From positions 3,534,001 through 3,598,000 of the forward strand of contig NZ_CP071517.1 in the NCBI RefSeq assembly GCF_016613475.2: a DNA stretch of 64,000 nucleotides. Reading direction: 5' to 3'. Source of the stretch: Lysobacter arenosi (lineage in GTDB: Bacteria > Pseudomonadota > Gammaproteobacteria > Xanthomonadales > Xanthomonadaceae). This document shows positions 20,635 through 30,869 of this stretch, piece by piece. The notes below the pieces were generated by a model that did no database searches, had not been told where the DNA came from, and saw only the letters and a list, made by a program, of their open reading frames with translations. The position numbers were made by a program, and so were the translations under genes. How positions within the stretch are numbered: position 1 is the first letter of the stretch; every line of letters starts with the position of its first letter.

Positions 20635-21129
20635 CTATTTGTTCTCGCGGTGCCCGTAGCTGAGCACGCGGGTGATCTGCCACTTGCCATTGTTGCTGTT
20701 CCACACGATCAGGAAGTCAGCCAGCCCCTCGCATTTGCCGCTGTCGAACTGGCAGAAACGATGCGAGCCCTCCTCGATGGCGCCGAAATCCTTGATCGGG
20801 TAAACCTTGAGCGTGCCCGGCACCAGCTCGCGGCGGAAGTGGCCGCACACGTACTTCTCCGTGCTGGCGAGCATCTCCTGCCGCGACCAGGTCACGCCGC
20901 CGGTGTCGTGGTAGAACTCGACGTCCGGGGCGAAGTAGCTGGCGTGCTTCTGCAGTTGTCCCGGTTCGCTGCAGGTGTTGAACGCGGTAAACACCTCGGT
21001 ATCCAGTGCCGAGATGCTGTCGAACAACGGATCTGCGGCCGCCTTCGTGCTGACGGGCCCGGAAGCGAACGACGCCCCCACTGCGGCGAAGGTCATCAGG
21101 GCGGCAATCAGCGGGATCGGCTTCTTCAT
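20635..21129 (-). CDS. Exported SnoaL/NTF2-like protein
   Basis: 164 aa. It has a Sec signal peptide (KKPIPLIAALMTFAAVGASFASG) followed by an NTF2-like fold (LDTEVFTAFNTCSEP, YFAPDVEFYHDTGG, KWQITRVLSYGH). Such domains bind small hydrophobic ligands or act as accessory folds; no catalytic residues can be assigned. It lies 28 bp downstream of the DUF2269 gene on the same strand, so it may share its transcript. Confidence 0.8.
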   Translation of the reverse strand: MKKPIPLIAALMTFAAVGASFASGPVSTKAAADPLFDSISALDTEVFTAFNTCSEPGQLQKHASYFAPDVEFYHDTGGVTWSRQEMLASTEKYVCGHFRRELVPGTLKVYPIKDFGAIEEGSHRFCQFDSGKCEGLADFLIVWNSNNGKWQITRVLSYGHRENK

Positions 21130-21157
21130 GCGGGTCTCTGAGTCGGTGGGCGAGGGA

Positions 21158-21646
21158 TCAGGGCAGCAGCTGCGACCACGTCGCGGGCTTGGCCACCATG
21201 AGGTAGAACACCGCCAGCATCGCGGCGAACGCAGGGTAGCCCAACGCCTCCCACCATTTCGCGTAACGCCAGTACCGGGCCGGCAGCTCATTGCCACCGT
21301 CGGCCGCCGCCGTCGCGATGGCTGCCATACGCACCTGCAGCCACACCACCGGCAACCAGAGGGCTCCGGTGATGAGGTAGAGAGCGATCGACAACGACAG
21401 CCATGGCGTCGCCAGCGGCCAGCCGGCCAGGTGCGCCATGAGGAAGCCACTGGCAGGCTGGATCAGGACAGCGGGCGTGGTGAACCACCAGTCCGCCCGC
21501 ACCACCAGCCTCGCGACCACCGCCTGCGCCTGTACGTTGCCGCTACGGTTGCCGAAGAACAGATAGAACGCCGTACCGAATCCCGTGCCGACCAGCACGA
21601 CGCTCGACAGGATGTGGATCCACTTCACCAGCAAGTAGGTCGTCAT
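21158..21646 (-). CDS. DUF2269-family integral membrane protein
   Basis: 162 aa with four predicted TM segments. It starts MTTYLLVKWIHILSSVVLVG and carries the family's conserved His in the first TM, an RADWWFTTPA motif and RYWRYAKWWEALGYPAF near the end. The start overlaps the stop of the saccharopine-dehydrogenase-like gene (ATGA at 21643-21646). The function of the family is unknown. Confidence 0.85.
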   Translation of the reverse strand: MTTYLLVKWIHILSSVVLVGTGFGTAFYLFFGNRSGNVQAQAVVARLVVRADWWFTTPAVLIQPASGFLMAHLAGWPLATPWLSLSIALYLITGALWLPVVWLQVRMAAIATAAADGGNELPARYWRYAKWWEALGYPAFAAMLAVFYLMVAKPATWSQLLP

Positions 21647-22791
21647 GCGGCGGTGGCGTCAGGCATGGGTTCGGAAGGGGACGAAACTGCTTCATCGACG
21701 ATGTCGCTCACCATCTTCCAGCGTGCGAACTCGCCCTGGAACTCGGCCAGCTTCAGCAGCCCAGTGGCGGTGAAGGCGCCGGCCGGCATTGCGCTGCCGG
21801 CGGCCAACTTGCGGGCCAGCAGGATCGCGGGCATGCACGGAATCTCGGGTCCATGGTCGTAATCGGCGGCGATGTGCCAGGCGCGCCGGGCAGGGCGCCC
21901 GCGCCCATCGAGGCCTTCGACGCGGACGACCATCCCGCCCAGCGACGTTCCGAGGAAGTCGAAGACAACGGCGGTCCGATTCAACAATCCGGCCCATCGT
22001 TCCGGCCGCTTGAGCAGGCCACGACCACGCAGCGACGCCAGCACCGCAAAGGCGCGCTGCGTGAAACCGACCTCGAGCGCCGCCCGGAACATCACGCCGT
22101 CGCGCACGGCGTAGTGCGAGGGAAAGAGTTCGAGGTCGGGGATGTCGCACAGGGCGCCGATGCGCGGGCGCATGCGCAGGAAATCGACGCGCTCCGGCTT
22201 GGCCCAGCCCGGCGCCTCGACCCATTTCCCGCCGCGCCAGATCCGGATCGGCTCGCCGCAGTAACTGAGTACCGCCGCCAGCGTCGCCTTGCCGCGCGGC
22301 GCGGTCTGTGCAGGCGCGATGCAGATGTCGATCGAATCGATCGCAGCCCAACCCGCACACAGATGCTCGACTACCGCCGACGACAGGGCCGGAACGGTGC
22401 TCGCACCGGTGATGCCGACACGCCCGATGGTCTGGAATCGCTGATGCAGCGCCGCAGGGAAGTCGCAGACAAAGCGCCGGCCATCGGCCAGGTCGATGTA
22501 GTGCGCGCCGGCCTCGGCGGCGGCGTGGGCCACCGCGTACGATTGCCGCTGGAACGGCCCGGCCGCATGCACGACCAGCCCGACATCGAGCTGCCTGAGC
22601 GTCTGCGCGAAGTCCGGTGCAGTGAAGTCGACGGCCGCCGCGCTGGCGGTGCCATCAAGCGTGTCGACCAGCCGCTGCGCCTGGTCGCGATTGCGGCCGC
22701 CTGCCAGCAGGTCGATGGTCGGGTCGCCTGCGAGGGCGCGGCAAATCCGGGCGCCGAAGTTTCCGTAGCCACCCAGAACCAGTGTTCTCAT
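21643..22791 (-). CDS. Saccharopine dehydrogenase-like NAD(P)-binding protein
   Basis: 382 aa. The N-terminal Rossmann motif GGYGNFGARICRAL (about 7-20) and the AGPFQRQSYAVAHAAAEAGAHYIDLADG segment are typical of the trans-acting enoyl reductase/saccharopine dehydrogenase-like family. The substrate cannot be assigned. The ATG at 22791 starts the Rossmann strand immediately; the longer frame from 22899 adds 36 non-conserved residues. It is coupled to DUF2269, as in many xanthomonad genomes where the two appear as a pair. Confidence 0.88.
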   Translation of the reverse strand: MRTLVLGGYGNFGARICRALAGDPTIDLLAGGRNRDQAQRLVDTLDGTASAAAVDFTAPDFAQTLRQLDVGLVVHAAGPFQRQSYAVAHAAAEAGAHYIDLADGRRFVCDFPAALHQRFQTIGRVGITGASTVPALSSAVVEHLCAGWAAIDSIDICIAPAQTAPRGKATLAAVLSYCGEPIRIWRGGKWVEAPGWAKPERVDFLRMRPRIGALCDIPDLELFPSHYAVRDGVMFRAALEVGFTQRAFAVLASLRGRGLLKRPERWAGLLNRTAVVFDFLGTSLGGMVVRVEGLDGRGRPARRAWHIAADYDHGPEIPCMPAILLARKLAAGSAMPAGAFTATGLLKLAEFQGEFARWKMVSDIVDEAVSSPSEPMPDATAA

Positions 22792-22911
22792 CGAGCGCCG
22801 CCCCAGCTCAGAAACGTGTCGACAGTTTAGCTGCCGCAAGCTGTCCCGGCCTGGTGGGTCGTGCCGCGGACTGGCGTCCGACGATTGAGAGGGCCACATC
22901 GCTGGCTGCCA

Positions 22912-23259
22912 CTACTGGCACTTGGACGTCACCCCGAGATGAGGGTCCCAGCTACTGCCAGTCTGCGTCAGGTACACCCCCATGGCCATGCAGTCATCAG
23001 GATTGCCCGAGAGGATCGCACCGACCTCAATCCGTTCACAGCGATAGAGGTCGCCGTTGCTTCGGCGATACCAGGTGACCGGCCCATAGGCCATGGTGTG
23101 GTGAACAAGCCCGGCGTTGGCGGCGACTTCATTGGCGTCGCGGACCACGGCAAGCTCTGAGTCGATAGGTGTCCACGCTTTGGAGCCAAGCACGGTGTTG
23201 CAATTTGTGGCGCAGGACGTGAGGAGAAGGGAAGTTGCAAGGACGACAGGAACTTTCAT
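22912..23259 (-). CDS. Small lipoprotein, hypothetical
   Basis: 115 aa from ATG 23259. The short signal ends in a lipobox-like LLLTSC (Cys about 16), and the mature part has several cysteines (TNCN, YRCERIE, DDCMAM, SKCQ). The family is not recognised. No strong ribosome binding site is visible, so the start rests on the signal sequence. Lower G+C than the surroundings marks the beginning of a run of small genes. Confidence 0.6.
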   Translation of the reverse strand: MKVPVVLATSLLLTSCATNCNTVLGSKAWTPIDSELAVVRDANEVAANAGLVHHTMAYGPVTWYRRSNGDLYRCERIEVGAILSGNPDDCMAMGVYLTQTGSSWDPHLGVTSKCQ

Positions 23260-23348
23260 GGCAGCCGACGCACCGCGCGTCCGGTCACGAACATTGACAT
23301 GCATGCGGCTCAGTTCAACTAGCGCCCCGATCATGGCGGACCCTGGCC

Positions 23349-23744
23349 TCACCGGAGCTCTGCCAGACACTGTTGCTTGACCGCTGCCAGTGACGATTGA
23401 GATACCGATTCCAGAGCAGCGCGACGCAGCGAGCGTTCCTGCTCCTTCGCGGCAGGATTGTCCACGTATCCAGACCCCATGAAGGAAACGCCAAAACAAG
23501 GCCTGCCCAGGGCCTGGGCCCGCAAGAACTCAGTCGGATTGATCCGGACAAAGTGGCTCGAGATCACGGCGAGATGCTCAAGTGATTCACCGGGCGGTGT
23601 TGTCTGCGCAAGCGCCAGGACCTGGTGGAATGCAGCCGCGTCACCGGAGTCAACGCGAGCGGACAGGTCCGCCACATTGGACTGGGCTGACGCCAGAAAC
23701 GCGTTGAAAGTGAGCAGCAGGCCGAGTGCGAGGGAACGCTTCAT
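23349..23744 (-). CDS. Small exported hypothetical protein
   Basis: 131 aa from ATG 23744: signal peptide KRSLALGLLLTFNAFLASAQ, then a mainly helical mature domain (ADLSARVDSGDAAAFHQVL, PAAKEQERSLRRAALES) with two Cys. No family is recognised. It precedes the small lipoprotein on the same strand with about 90 bp between. Confidence 0.6.
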   Translation of the reverse strand: MKRSLALGLLLTFNAFLASAQSNVADLSARVDSGDAAAFHQVLALAQTTPPGESLEHLAVISSHFVRINPTEFLRAQALGRPCFGVSFMGSGYVDNPAAKEQERSLRRAALESVSQSSLAAVKQQCLAELR

Positions 23745-23801
23745 GAGAACTGGCCCCAAGGTTGATCCGAGCCGCGCCGCGGCTTCGGCGTCAAGGATCT
23801 G

Positions 23802-24119
23802 TCAGGCCTCGTCTTCGCGCGACTCGTATGGTTCGCGAAGCCAAGGGTCTTCGGCGCGATCACGAACTGCGCACCAGCCCAGCGGCAAGTCTGCCAGGGC
23901 CAGTAGCCCGGAATCACGCTCGACCATGCAGCCAAGGCATACCAGCTTCAGGTCCTCGGTGTCCGTGGTGGTGCCACACAGGAACTGCCAATCGCCGTCA
24001 GCGTCGTGGTAGACCTCAAGGATCGGGAATCCGCCTTCCAGCACCTGTCTGGTGGTGAAGGTGCCGGTCTCAACGGGCTCCCGGAATGCCCAGGAATGGA
24101 AGTGGTGGGAATGGCTCAT
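23802..24119 (-). CDS. Hypothetical protein, DUF2185/immunity-like in style
   Basis: 105 aa from ATG 24119. Key segments are SWAFREPVETGTFTTRQVLE, ILEVYHDADGDWQFLCG and a terminal ADLPLGWCAVRDRAEDPWLR. Proteins of this shape are widespread as single cytosolic genes and sometimes occur as immunity proteins of polymorphic toxins; no toxin gene is adjacent. The call is by general resemblance only. Confidence 0.55.
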   Translation of the reverse strand: MSHSHHFHSWAFREPVETGTFTTRQVLEGGFPILEVYHDADGDWQFLCGTTTDTEDLKLVCLGCMVERDSGLLALADLPLGWCAVRDRAEDPWLREPYESREDEA

Positions 24120-24142
24120 CTGAAGCCAAGGCCTGAGTCCTG

Positions 24143-24457
24143 TCAGGCCGCAGGGTAGCAGCGCCGATGCCATGCGCGGTAGGCGGCATACGTGGCAGCG
24201 CCTTGGACCAGGATGAAGAAAGCGATCACGGTCAGAACAAACAGTGGCACGAAGAAATCAACGAGCCATGGGATGAGGAGCCTGGCGAACCCCAGCGTGA
24301 GTGGCACACCAGCAAAGAAACCCAGCAGGATGCATGCGGTCGCCGCGACCTCGCTGATGCCTGTCTGCCTGGCGAAGTCCGGCTGAAACGGGGCATTTGG
24401 GCTTGAGTTGCGCAAGAAAAGCCAGAATGCCTTGCGGAAGGACAGGGGACGGGTCAC
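24143..24457 (-). CDS. Small two-TM membrane protein, hypothetical
   Basis: 104 aa, start GTG 24457 with GGAAG 8 nt upstream, overlapping the previous stop as GTGA. Two TM segments are predicted (ISEVAATACILLGFFAGVPL; FFVPLFVLTVIAFFILV). No family recognised. It is coupled to the membrane protein at 24454-24768. Confidence 0.6.
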   Translation of the reverse strand: MTRPLSFRKAFWLFLRNSSPNAPFQPDFARQTGISEVAATACILLGFFAGVPLTLGFARLLIPWLVDFFVPLFVLTVIAFFILVQGAATYAAYRAWHRRCYPAA

Positions 24458-24768
24458 GGCGGGCTTCCAGGAGACAGCCTCCTCAGAGCGTCCTCACTGT
24501 GAAGCTTGAAGAACAGCCATACCGCGATCGGCGGCGCCAGTGCAGGCAAGCCGTAGAGCCATCGGCTCTTACCTTGGGCCGCGGCGGCTTTGCCGATGAA
24601 CCACGCGGCGACAACGTTGAGAAGCCAGACAGCCACGATCGCGAGATCGGCCGGATAGCCCAGTTCGGAAAGGCCCATGACTGCCCCCGTGCCTCCGAGG
24701 ATCTCAAGCCCCAGGAGCCAGCCGGCTCTACGCAGATTTGTTTCAGCAAGAGAGAACGGATCGAACAT
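24454..24768 (-). CDS. Small multi-TM membrane protein, hypothetical
   Basis: 104 aa from ATG 24768. About three TM segments are predicted (GWLLGLEILGGTGAVMGL; DLAIVAVWLLNVVAAWFIG; WLYGLPALAPPIAVWLF). It overlaps the next gene by 4 bp. The frame extends to 24852 but enters the terminator of the TonB receptor, so the shorter start is preferred. Confidence 0.55.
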   Translation of the reverse strand: MFDPFSLAETNLRRAGWLLGLEILGGTGAVMGLSELGYPADLAIVAVWLLNVVAAWFIGKAAAAQGKSRWLYGLPALAPPIAVWLFFKLHSEDALRRLSPGSPP

Positions 24769-24804
24769 GAGGTCTAACGCCTGAAAGCCGCGGCTGCGGT
24801 GCCA

Positions 24805-24845
24805 AAAAAACAAGCCGGCGGCAACCCCCCGATTGCCGCCGGCTT
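24805..24845 (-). terminator. Rho-independent terminator of the TonB receptor gene
   Basis: AAGCCGGCGGCAA (24812-24824) and TTGCCGCCGGCTT (24833-24845) pair perfectly over 13 bp. On the minus strand the stem is followed by GTTTTTTT (complement of AAAAAAAC), about 33 nt after the receptor stop. Confidence 0.92.
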
Positions 24846-24877
24846 CCCTCACCCCATACCTCTTGTCGCACTTCCCC

Positions 24878-27442
24878 TTAGAACTTCTGCCCGAACCGGA
24901 TGCCGATCGTGCGCGGCTGGTTGGTCACGGTGTAGATCTGGCCGTTCGGATACTCCGGCACCACGCCCGAAGCACCGCACACCGTCTCCGCGCAGCTGGC
25001 GAACCGGTAGATGTCCGCGCGCTCGTCGAAGATGTTGTTGATGTACATGCTCAACGACCAGTTGTTGCGGGCGACGCCCACCGAGAAGTCCGCCACGGTG
25101 TACGCATCCAGCTCGCCGAGGATGCCGCGTTCGAGGATGCGCAGGTCAGACGTGCGCTGACCCACGTGCACCACGTCGCCCTGCACGAAGGCATCCATCG
25201 AGCCCAGCGTGAAGTTGTAGCGGGCGATGATGTTGCCCTTGAACTCCGGCGTGACCGGCAGGCGCGTGCCGTCCGGTGCTTCCGGATCGGCGCAGTCGGT
25301 GACCGGGTTGCCGGCGTCGTCGGTGAAGCCGCAGTAGTTCTCGGTCAGCTGGGCGTCGTAGAACGCCACGCCGGCACCGATCTGCAGGTTGTAGGTCGCC
25401 GCCCAGTTCACGTCCATTTCCAGGCCGTCAATGCTGGCCTGGTTGGCGTTCTTGATCTCGGTCAGGCCGTTGGCGCCGAGGATGGAGAACTGGAAGTCTT
25501 CCCACTCCTGGTGGAACACCGAGCCGTTGAAGGTGACGCGGTTGTCGGCCCAGCTGGTTTTCCAGCCCATCTCGTAGTTGGTCAGGTAGTCCGACAGGTA
25601 CGGCGGCAGCGTGCCGCGGCGGTTGATGCCGCCCGGACGGTAGCCTTCCGACCAGGTGCCATAGATCATCTTGGTCGGCGTGATCTGCCAGGTCAGGTTG
25701 GCCTTGCCCAGGTTGCCGCTTTCCTTGACCGTCTTGTCGAAGATCTGGCACGGGGCGCCATTGAACGACGGCCAGTTGGCCGGGTCCGGACCGAACTGCT
25801 CGATACAGATCGACTCGCCGTACGAGGAACCCGACGACCAGCCGTCACTGAAGCCGAAGAAGCCCTTGAGGCTGTTCTCCGAGCGGAAGTGGCGGCCGCC
25901 GATGGTGCCGATCAGCACTTCGGGGATGAAGTCGTACGAGAACTCGCCGAAGATCGCCTCGTCCTTGTCTTCGCGGTCCTGCTTGGTCAGCCAGATGGTG
26001 TCGGGCCAGCCGGTGATGGAGTACTGCGAACCGAAGCCGTCGATCTTGTAGCGCTGTTCGATGTCGTGCTTCTGGTCCTGGTAGAACAGGCCGGCGGTGA
26101 GGCGGAAGCGGTCTTCGCTCGGCGAGCTCAGGCGCAGCTCGTGGCTGTCCTTCTTGTAGCGGTCCTTGCCCTGGATGTACTGGGAGGGGTTGATGAAGTT
26201 GTCGTTGTCGTCGTAGGCGCTGTAGGAGGCCAGCGTGTCGTACCAGAAGCCGTAGTCGTTGTAGTCGGAGTCGACGTCGACGTCGCGCTTGAGGTGGCCG
26301 TAGGCGTAGGTCAGGTCGAAGTTGCCGATCTTGCCTTCCACCGTCATGGCGGCCTGCCACCAGCGGTCGTCCGACCTCTCCTTGTAGAAGTGGCTGATCG
26401 CCAGGTCGCCGACTTCGCGGTCGGTGAAGAAGGCGCCGTTGGCCACGGCCTTCTGGCCCATGATCATCGGCGTGATCGCCCAGTTCTCGTTGATGTCCCA
26501 ACGCAGGGCCATGCGCGCGCCGGTGGTGTCGACGTCGTTGTAGTCGTCCTCGGCGCGGCCCGTGCAGACCAGCAGGTCGTTGCTGGTGCAGTTGCGGTTG
26601 GTCAGCACGCCGCCCCAGCTGCCGCGGACGTCGTCGCTGGTGTCCCCCGGCGTGCCGCCGTCGTCGACGCGGATCGGGAACTGGCGGTCCTGCGGCTTGT
26701 TGTCGATGTAGCCCGCGTCGTGCTGGTTCCAGCCGACCAGGCGGAATGCGGCCGAGTCGCTGAGCGGTACGTTGACGAAGCCTTCCTCGATGTGGCCGAT
26801 GCCGCCGCCACTGACGCTGTTGAGCTCGAGGTCGTAGCCGGCGGCGAAGGCGCCGGAGTCGGGCTTGTTGGTGATGATGCGCAGCGCACCGGCCTGGGCG
26901 CTGGCGCCGTACAGCGTGCCCTGCGGGCCGGACAGCGCCTCGACGCGGGCGACGTCGTAGATGTGCAGGTCGAGCGGGCCCTGGATGGTGGTGATCGGCT
27001 GCTCGTCGAGGTACACGCCCACGCTCGGCAGCGAGCCGGAGTGGTTGCCGTCGCCGCCGCTGGCGACGCCGCGCATGTAGATCTGCGAGAAGCCGGGACC
27101 GAAGGTCTGGTAGGAGACGCTCGGCAGGAACTTAACGTAGTCCTCGAAATCGGTGACGTTGAGTTCGTCGAGCTTCTGCTCGCCCAGCACTTCGATGCTG
27201 ATCGGCACCTTCTGCAGGTTCTCCGAACGCTTCTGCGAGGTCACCGTGACCGTATCGAGGACGAGCGCCTCGCGCTGGCCTGCGGTGGTCTGCGTGGGCT
27301 GGGCCGGTTGCGCCGGCTGCGTGGCGGCATCCTGGGCGAACGCCGGTGAGGCGAACGCCAGGCAGATGGCTGCCGTCAGCGGAAAGCGCTTGAGTCGCGC
27401 GGGCGCGACGTGTGTACGTGATCTACTGCCGGACTTCTGCAT
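24878..27442 (-). CDS. TonB-dependent receptor
   Basis: 854 aa. ATG 27442 has GAGAAG at ideal spacing and gives a signal peptide (LTAAICLAFASPAFAQ). A TonB-box-like DTVTVTSQKRSE lies near residue 60, then the plug domain (SIEVLGEQKLDELN, GPQGTLYGASAQAGALRI) and a 22-strand barrel ending in RTIGIRFGQKF with terminal Phe. It belongs to the 'TonB receptor with TPR-sulfotransferase' type pairs of xanthomonads and sphingomonads; the ligand is unknown. The sulfotransferase gene ends 53 bp upstream in the same direction, so co-transcription is possible. Confidence 0.92.
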   Translation of the reverse strand: MQKSGSRSRTHVAPARLKRFPLTAAICLAFASPAFAQDAATQPAQPAQPTQTTAGQREALVLDTVTVTSQKRSENLQKVPISIEVLGEQKLDELNVTDFEDYVKFLPSVSYQTFGPGFSQIYMRGVASGGDGNHSGSLPSVGVYLDEQPITTIQGPLDLHIYDVARVEALSGPQGTLYGASAQAGALRIITNKPDSGAFAAGYDLELNSVSGGGIGHIEEGFVNVPLSDSAAFRLVGWNQHDAGYIDNKPQDRQFPIRVDDGGTPGDTSDDVRGSWGGVLTNRNCTSNDLLVCTGRAEDDYNDVDTTGARMALRWDINENWAITPMIMGQKAVANGAFFTDREVGDLAISHFYKERSDDRWWQAAMTVEGKIGNFDLTYAYGHLKRDVDVDSDYNDYGFWYDTLASYSAYDDNDNFINPSQYIQGKDRYKKDSHELRLSSPSEDRFRLTAGLFYQDQKHDIEQRYKIDGFGSQYSITGWPDTIWLTKQDREDKDEAIFGEFSYDFIPEVLIGTIGGRHFRSENSLKGFFGFSDGWSSGSSYGESICIEQFGPDPANWPSFNGAPCQIFDKTVKESGNLGKANLTWQITPTKMIYGTWSEGYRPGGINRRGTLPPYLSDYLTNYEMGWKTSWADNRVTFNGSVFHQEWEDFQFSILGANGLTEIKNANQASIDGLEMDVNWAATYNLQIGAGVAFYDAQLTENYCGFTDDAGNPVTDCADPEAPDGTRLPVTPEFKGNIIARYNFTLGSMDAFVQGDVVHVGQRTSDLRILERGILGELDAYTVADFSVGVARNNWSLSMYINNIFDERADIYRFASCAETVCGASGVVPEYPNGQIYTVTNQPRTIGIRFGQKF

Positions 27443-27495
27443 CGTTCTTCTCTCCCCAGACGGACGAAATAGCGCGGAAACCGAACTGCTTGCTT

Positions 27496-29523
27496 TCAAT
27501 TTTCCCCAGGTGGCTCGGGGTAGGCGTCGAGCACCGGGCCCAGTGCCGCCTTGAGCGGTTCGAGCCAGGGTTCGTAATGGCGCCACTGATCGAGGCCTTC
27601 GCGGAAGATCGGCTTGCGCACCTGTTCGGAGCTGGCGGTGCGCACCGGCCGTTCGTTCTCGAAGAAGCGCAGGCACTGCGCCTCGAAGGGCAGGCCGCAG
27701 GCGTCGAGCAGGCGGCGGACTTCGGCCTCGGTGTCGTCGACCATGCGCTCATAGATCACGCGATGGACGCGGCCGGGCAGGACACGGTCGAAATGCGACA
27801 TGAGCGCGACATAGTCGCGGTAGAAGCGGCCGATGTCGTCGAGGCTGTAGCTGAAGCCCTGGCCGCGGGCGAAGTGCTGCTTGAAGTTGGAGAAGCAGCA
27901 CGCCAGCGGATGCCGGCGCGCGTCGATGATGCGTGCGTTGGGCAGCATCAGGTGGATCAGGCCGACGTGCATGAAGTTGTTGGGCATCTTGTCGATGAAC
28001 AACGGCGCGTCGGTGTGGCGGTGGATACGCGTGCGGTCGAGGTAGCGGCGGCCGATCGCGCGCAGCTCGTCGCCGTCGAGCGTGGCCAGCACGTCGTGGT
28101 AACGACCAGGGCCGGCGGCATCGGCAGCGGCGCGCGAGCGCAGTTCGCGGCTGATGGTGGTGACTTCCGACAGCTCCATCGTGCCTTCGACCAGGCTGTG
28201 GCTGGACAGGATCTGCTCAAGCAGCGTCGATCCCGACCTCGGCAGGCCGACGATGAATATCGGATCACGGGCCTGCTCGCCGCTGCCCGCCCGGCGCGCG
28301 AAGAACTCGCGCGTGTACAGCTGGCGGACGTGTTCGACCTTGGCCGTGGTGGCGCCGGCGTTGTAGTCGATCTGATCGTGGCGGAGGGCATTGGCGCGCG
28401 CGTAGTGCCCGAATGAACCCTCGTAGTCGGCGCTGTCCTCGAGCGCCTTGCCCAGTGCGAAGTCCAGGTGCAGGCGGTTGTCGTCGGACAGCCGCGGCTG
28501 CGCCAGCTGCGCGCGCATGGTCTCGATGTCCTGGGCGGTGAAACGCAGGGTCTTCAGGTTGGCCAGGCTCCACCAGGCTTCGCCCAGCGACGGTTCCAGC
28601 GCGATGCAGCGGCGGTAGGCGGCGATCGACTCGTCCTGGCGGCCGGCGGTCTTGAGCGCGTGGCCGTAGCTCATCCACGCGCGTGTCTGGCGCGGGTACG
28701 CACGAAGGATGCCCTCGTAGAGGTCGATCGCCGTGGTGTAGTCGCCGATGCGGCACAGCACGGCCGCCTTGAGGTTGCGATAGCCGGGGTTGTCCGGCGC
28801 GGCGGCGAGCAGCGTGTCGATCTGCACCAGCGCCTGCTCGGACTTGTTGCCGCGGTGCAGGACCAGCGCGTAGTGCTGGCGTGCGGCGTGGAAGTCCGGG
28901 GCCAGCTCAAGGCAGCGCGCCAGCAGGGCCTCGGCGTCGCTGCCGCGGTCCAGGCGCGCGGCCAGCTCGGCGGACATGCGCAGCGCGGCCACGTCGTTGG
29001 GCGACCTCGCCAGGTGAGCGCGCAGCAGTGCCTCGGCTTCGGGAATGCGGTTCTCGGCCAGGGCTGCACCGGCGCGCAACAGTGCCGGGTCGCGGCTCGA
29101 AAAGCGAACGTGCTGGTTGTAGGCGGCCTGCGCGGCAACGCTGTCGCCGGTTGCGTGGAGGTGTTCGCCCAGGGCCAGCCAGGCCGTGGGCAGGTCGGGC
29201 TTGAGTGCGACCGCGCGCTGCAGGGCCTGCAGGGCTTCGTCGCCGCGACCGTTGCGGCCCAGCGCGATGCCCAGTTCCAGTTGCGTGCGTGCCGAACCCG
29301 GTTGCGCCTGGGCCAGCGGTTCGAGCACGGCCAATGCGCCGACATGGTCGCCGCAGGCCGTGCGCGAAGCGCCCAGCACCAGCAGCGCGGTCGGGTGGCC
29401 GGGCAGATGCTGGAGGATCTCCGCGGCCTGTGCCGCGGCCAGCGCCGGTTGCTCGTCCAGAAGCCGCACGGCATGGGCCAGTGCGATCTCGAGGGTGGCA
29501 GTGGGCTCGGGTGCGGCGCTCAT
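27496..29523 (-). CDS. TPR-repeat sulfotransferase
   Basis: 675 aa. The N-terminal ~390 residues are tetratricopeptide repeats (for example NGRGDEALQALQRAVALKPDL, GDYTTAIDLYEGILRAYP, GRQDESIAAYRRCIALEP). The C-terminal part is a sulfotransferase: PIFIVGLPRSGSTLLEQIL at about 420, the 5' PAPS loop, and HPLACCFSNFKQHF for the 3' phosphate region. ATG 29523 is preferred over GTG 29535. There is no signal peptide, so the protein is cytoplasmic. What it sulfonates is unknown; the adjacent receptor suggests a shared substrate or exported product. Confidence 0.88.
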   Translation of the reverse strand: MSAAPEPTATLEIALAHAVRLLDEQPALAAAQAAEILQHLPGHPTALLVLGASRTACGDHVGALAVLEPLAQAQPGSARTQLELGIALGRNGRGDEALQALQRAVALKPDLPTAWLALGEHLHATGDSVAAQAAYNQHVRFSSRDPALLRAGAALAENRIPEAEALLRAHLARSPNDVAALRMSAELAARLDRGSDAEALLARCLELAPDFHAARQHYALVLHRGNKSEQALVQIDTLLAAAPDNPGYRNLKAAVLCRIGDYTTAIDLYEGILRAYPRQTRAWMSYGHALKTAGRQDESIAAYRRCIALEPSLGEAWWSLANLKTLRFTAQDIETMRAQLAQPRLSDDNRLHLDFALGKALEDSADYEGSFGHYARANALRHDQIDYNAGATTAKVEHVRQLYTREFFARRAGSGEQARDPIFIVGLPRSGSTLLEQILSSHSLVEGTMELSEVTTISRELRSRAAADAAGPGRYHDVLATLDGDELRAIGRRYLDRTRIHRHTDAPLFIDKMPNNFMHVGLIHLMLPNARIIDARRHPLACCFSNFKQHFARGQGFSYSLDDIGRFYRDYVALMSHFDRVLPGRVHRVIYERMVDDTEAEVRRLLDACGLPFEAQCLRFFENERPVRTASSEQVRKPIFREGLDQWRHYEPWLEPLKAALGPVLDAYPEPPGEN

Positions 29524-29650
29524 GCTGGGTCTCACGCGTGACAGGACGGCGGGGGCTGGCAGTGCGGTGACGCCACCTGACTATGCCGAATCAGGCTGCA
29601 AGAATCACCAATTTTTAACAGTAAGCGGTCTGGGTGGTTCAGTGACTGGT

Positions 29651-30856
<1,206 letters not shown>

Positions 30857-30869
30857 CAGCGGACCGCCC

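Noticed and set aside
24833..27349. An 838-codon plus-strand open frame opposite the TonB receptor
   Set aside because: Antisense shadow; the minus-strand receptor has signal peptide, plug, barrel and terminal Phe.
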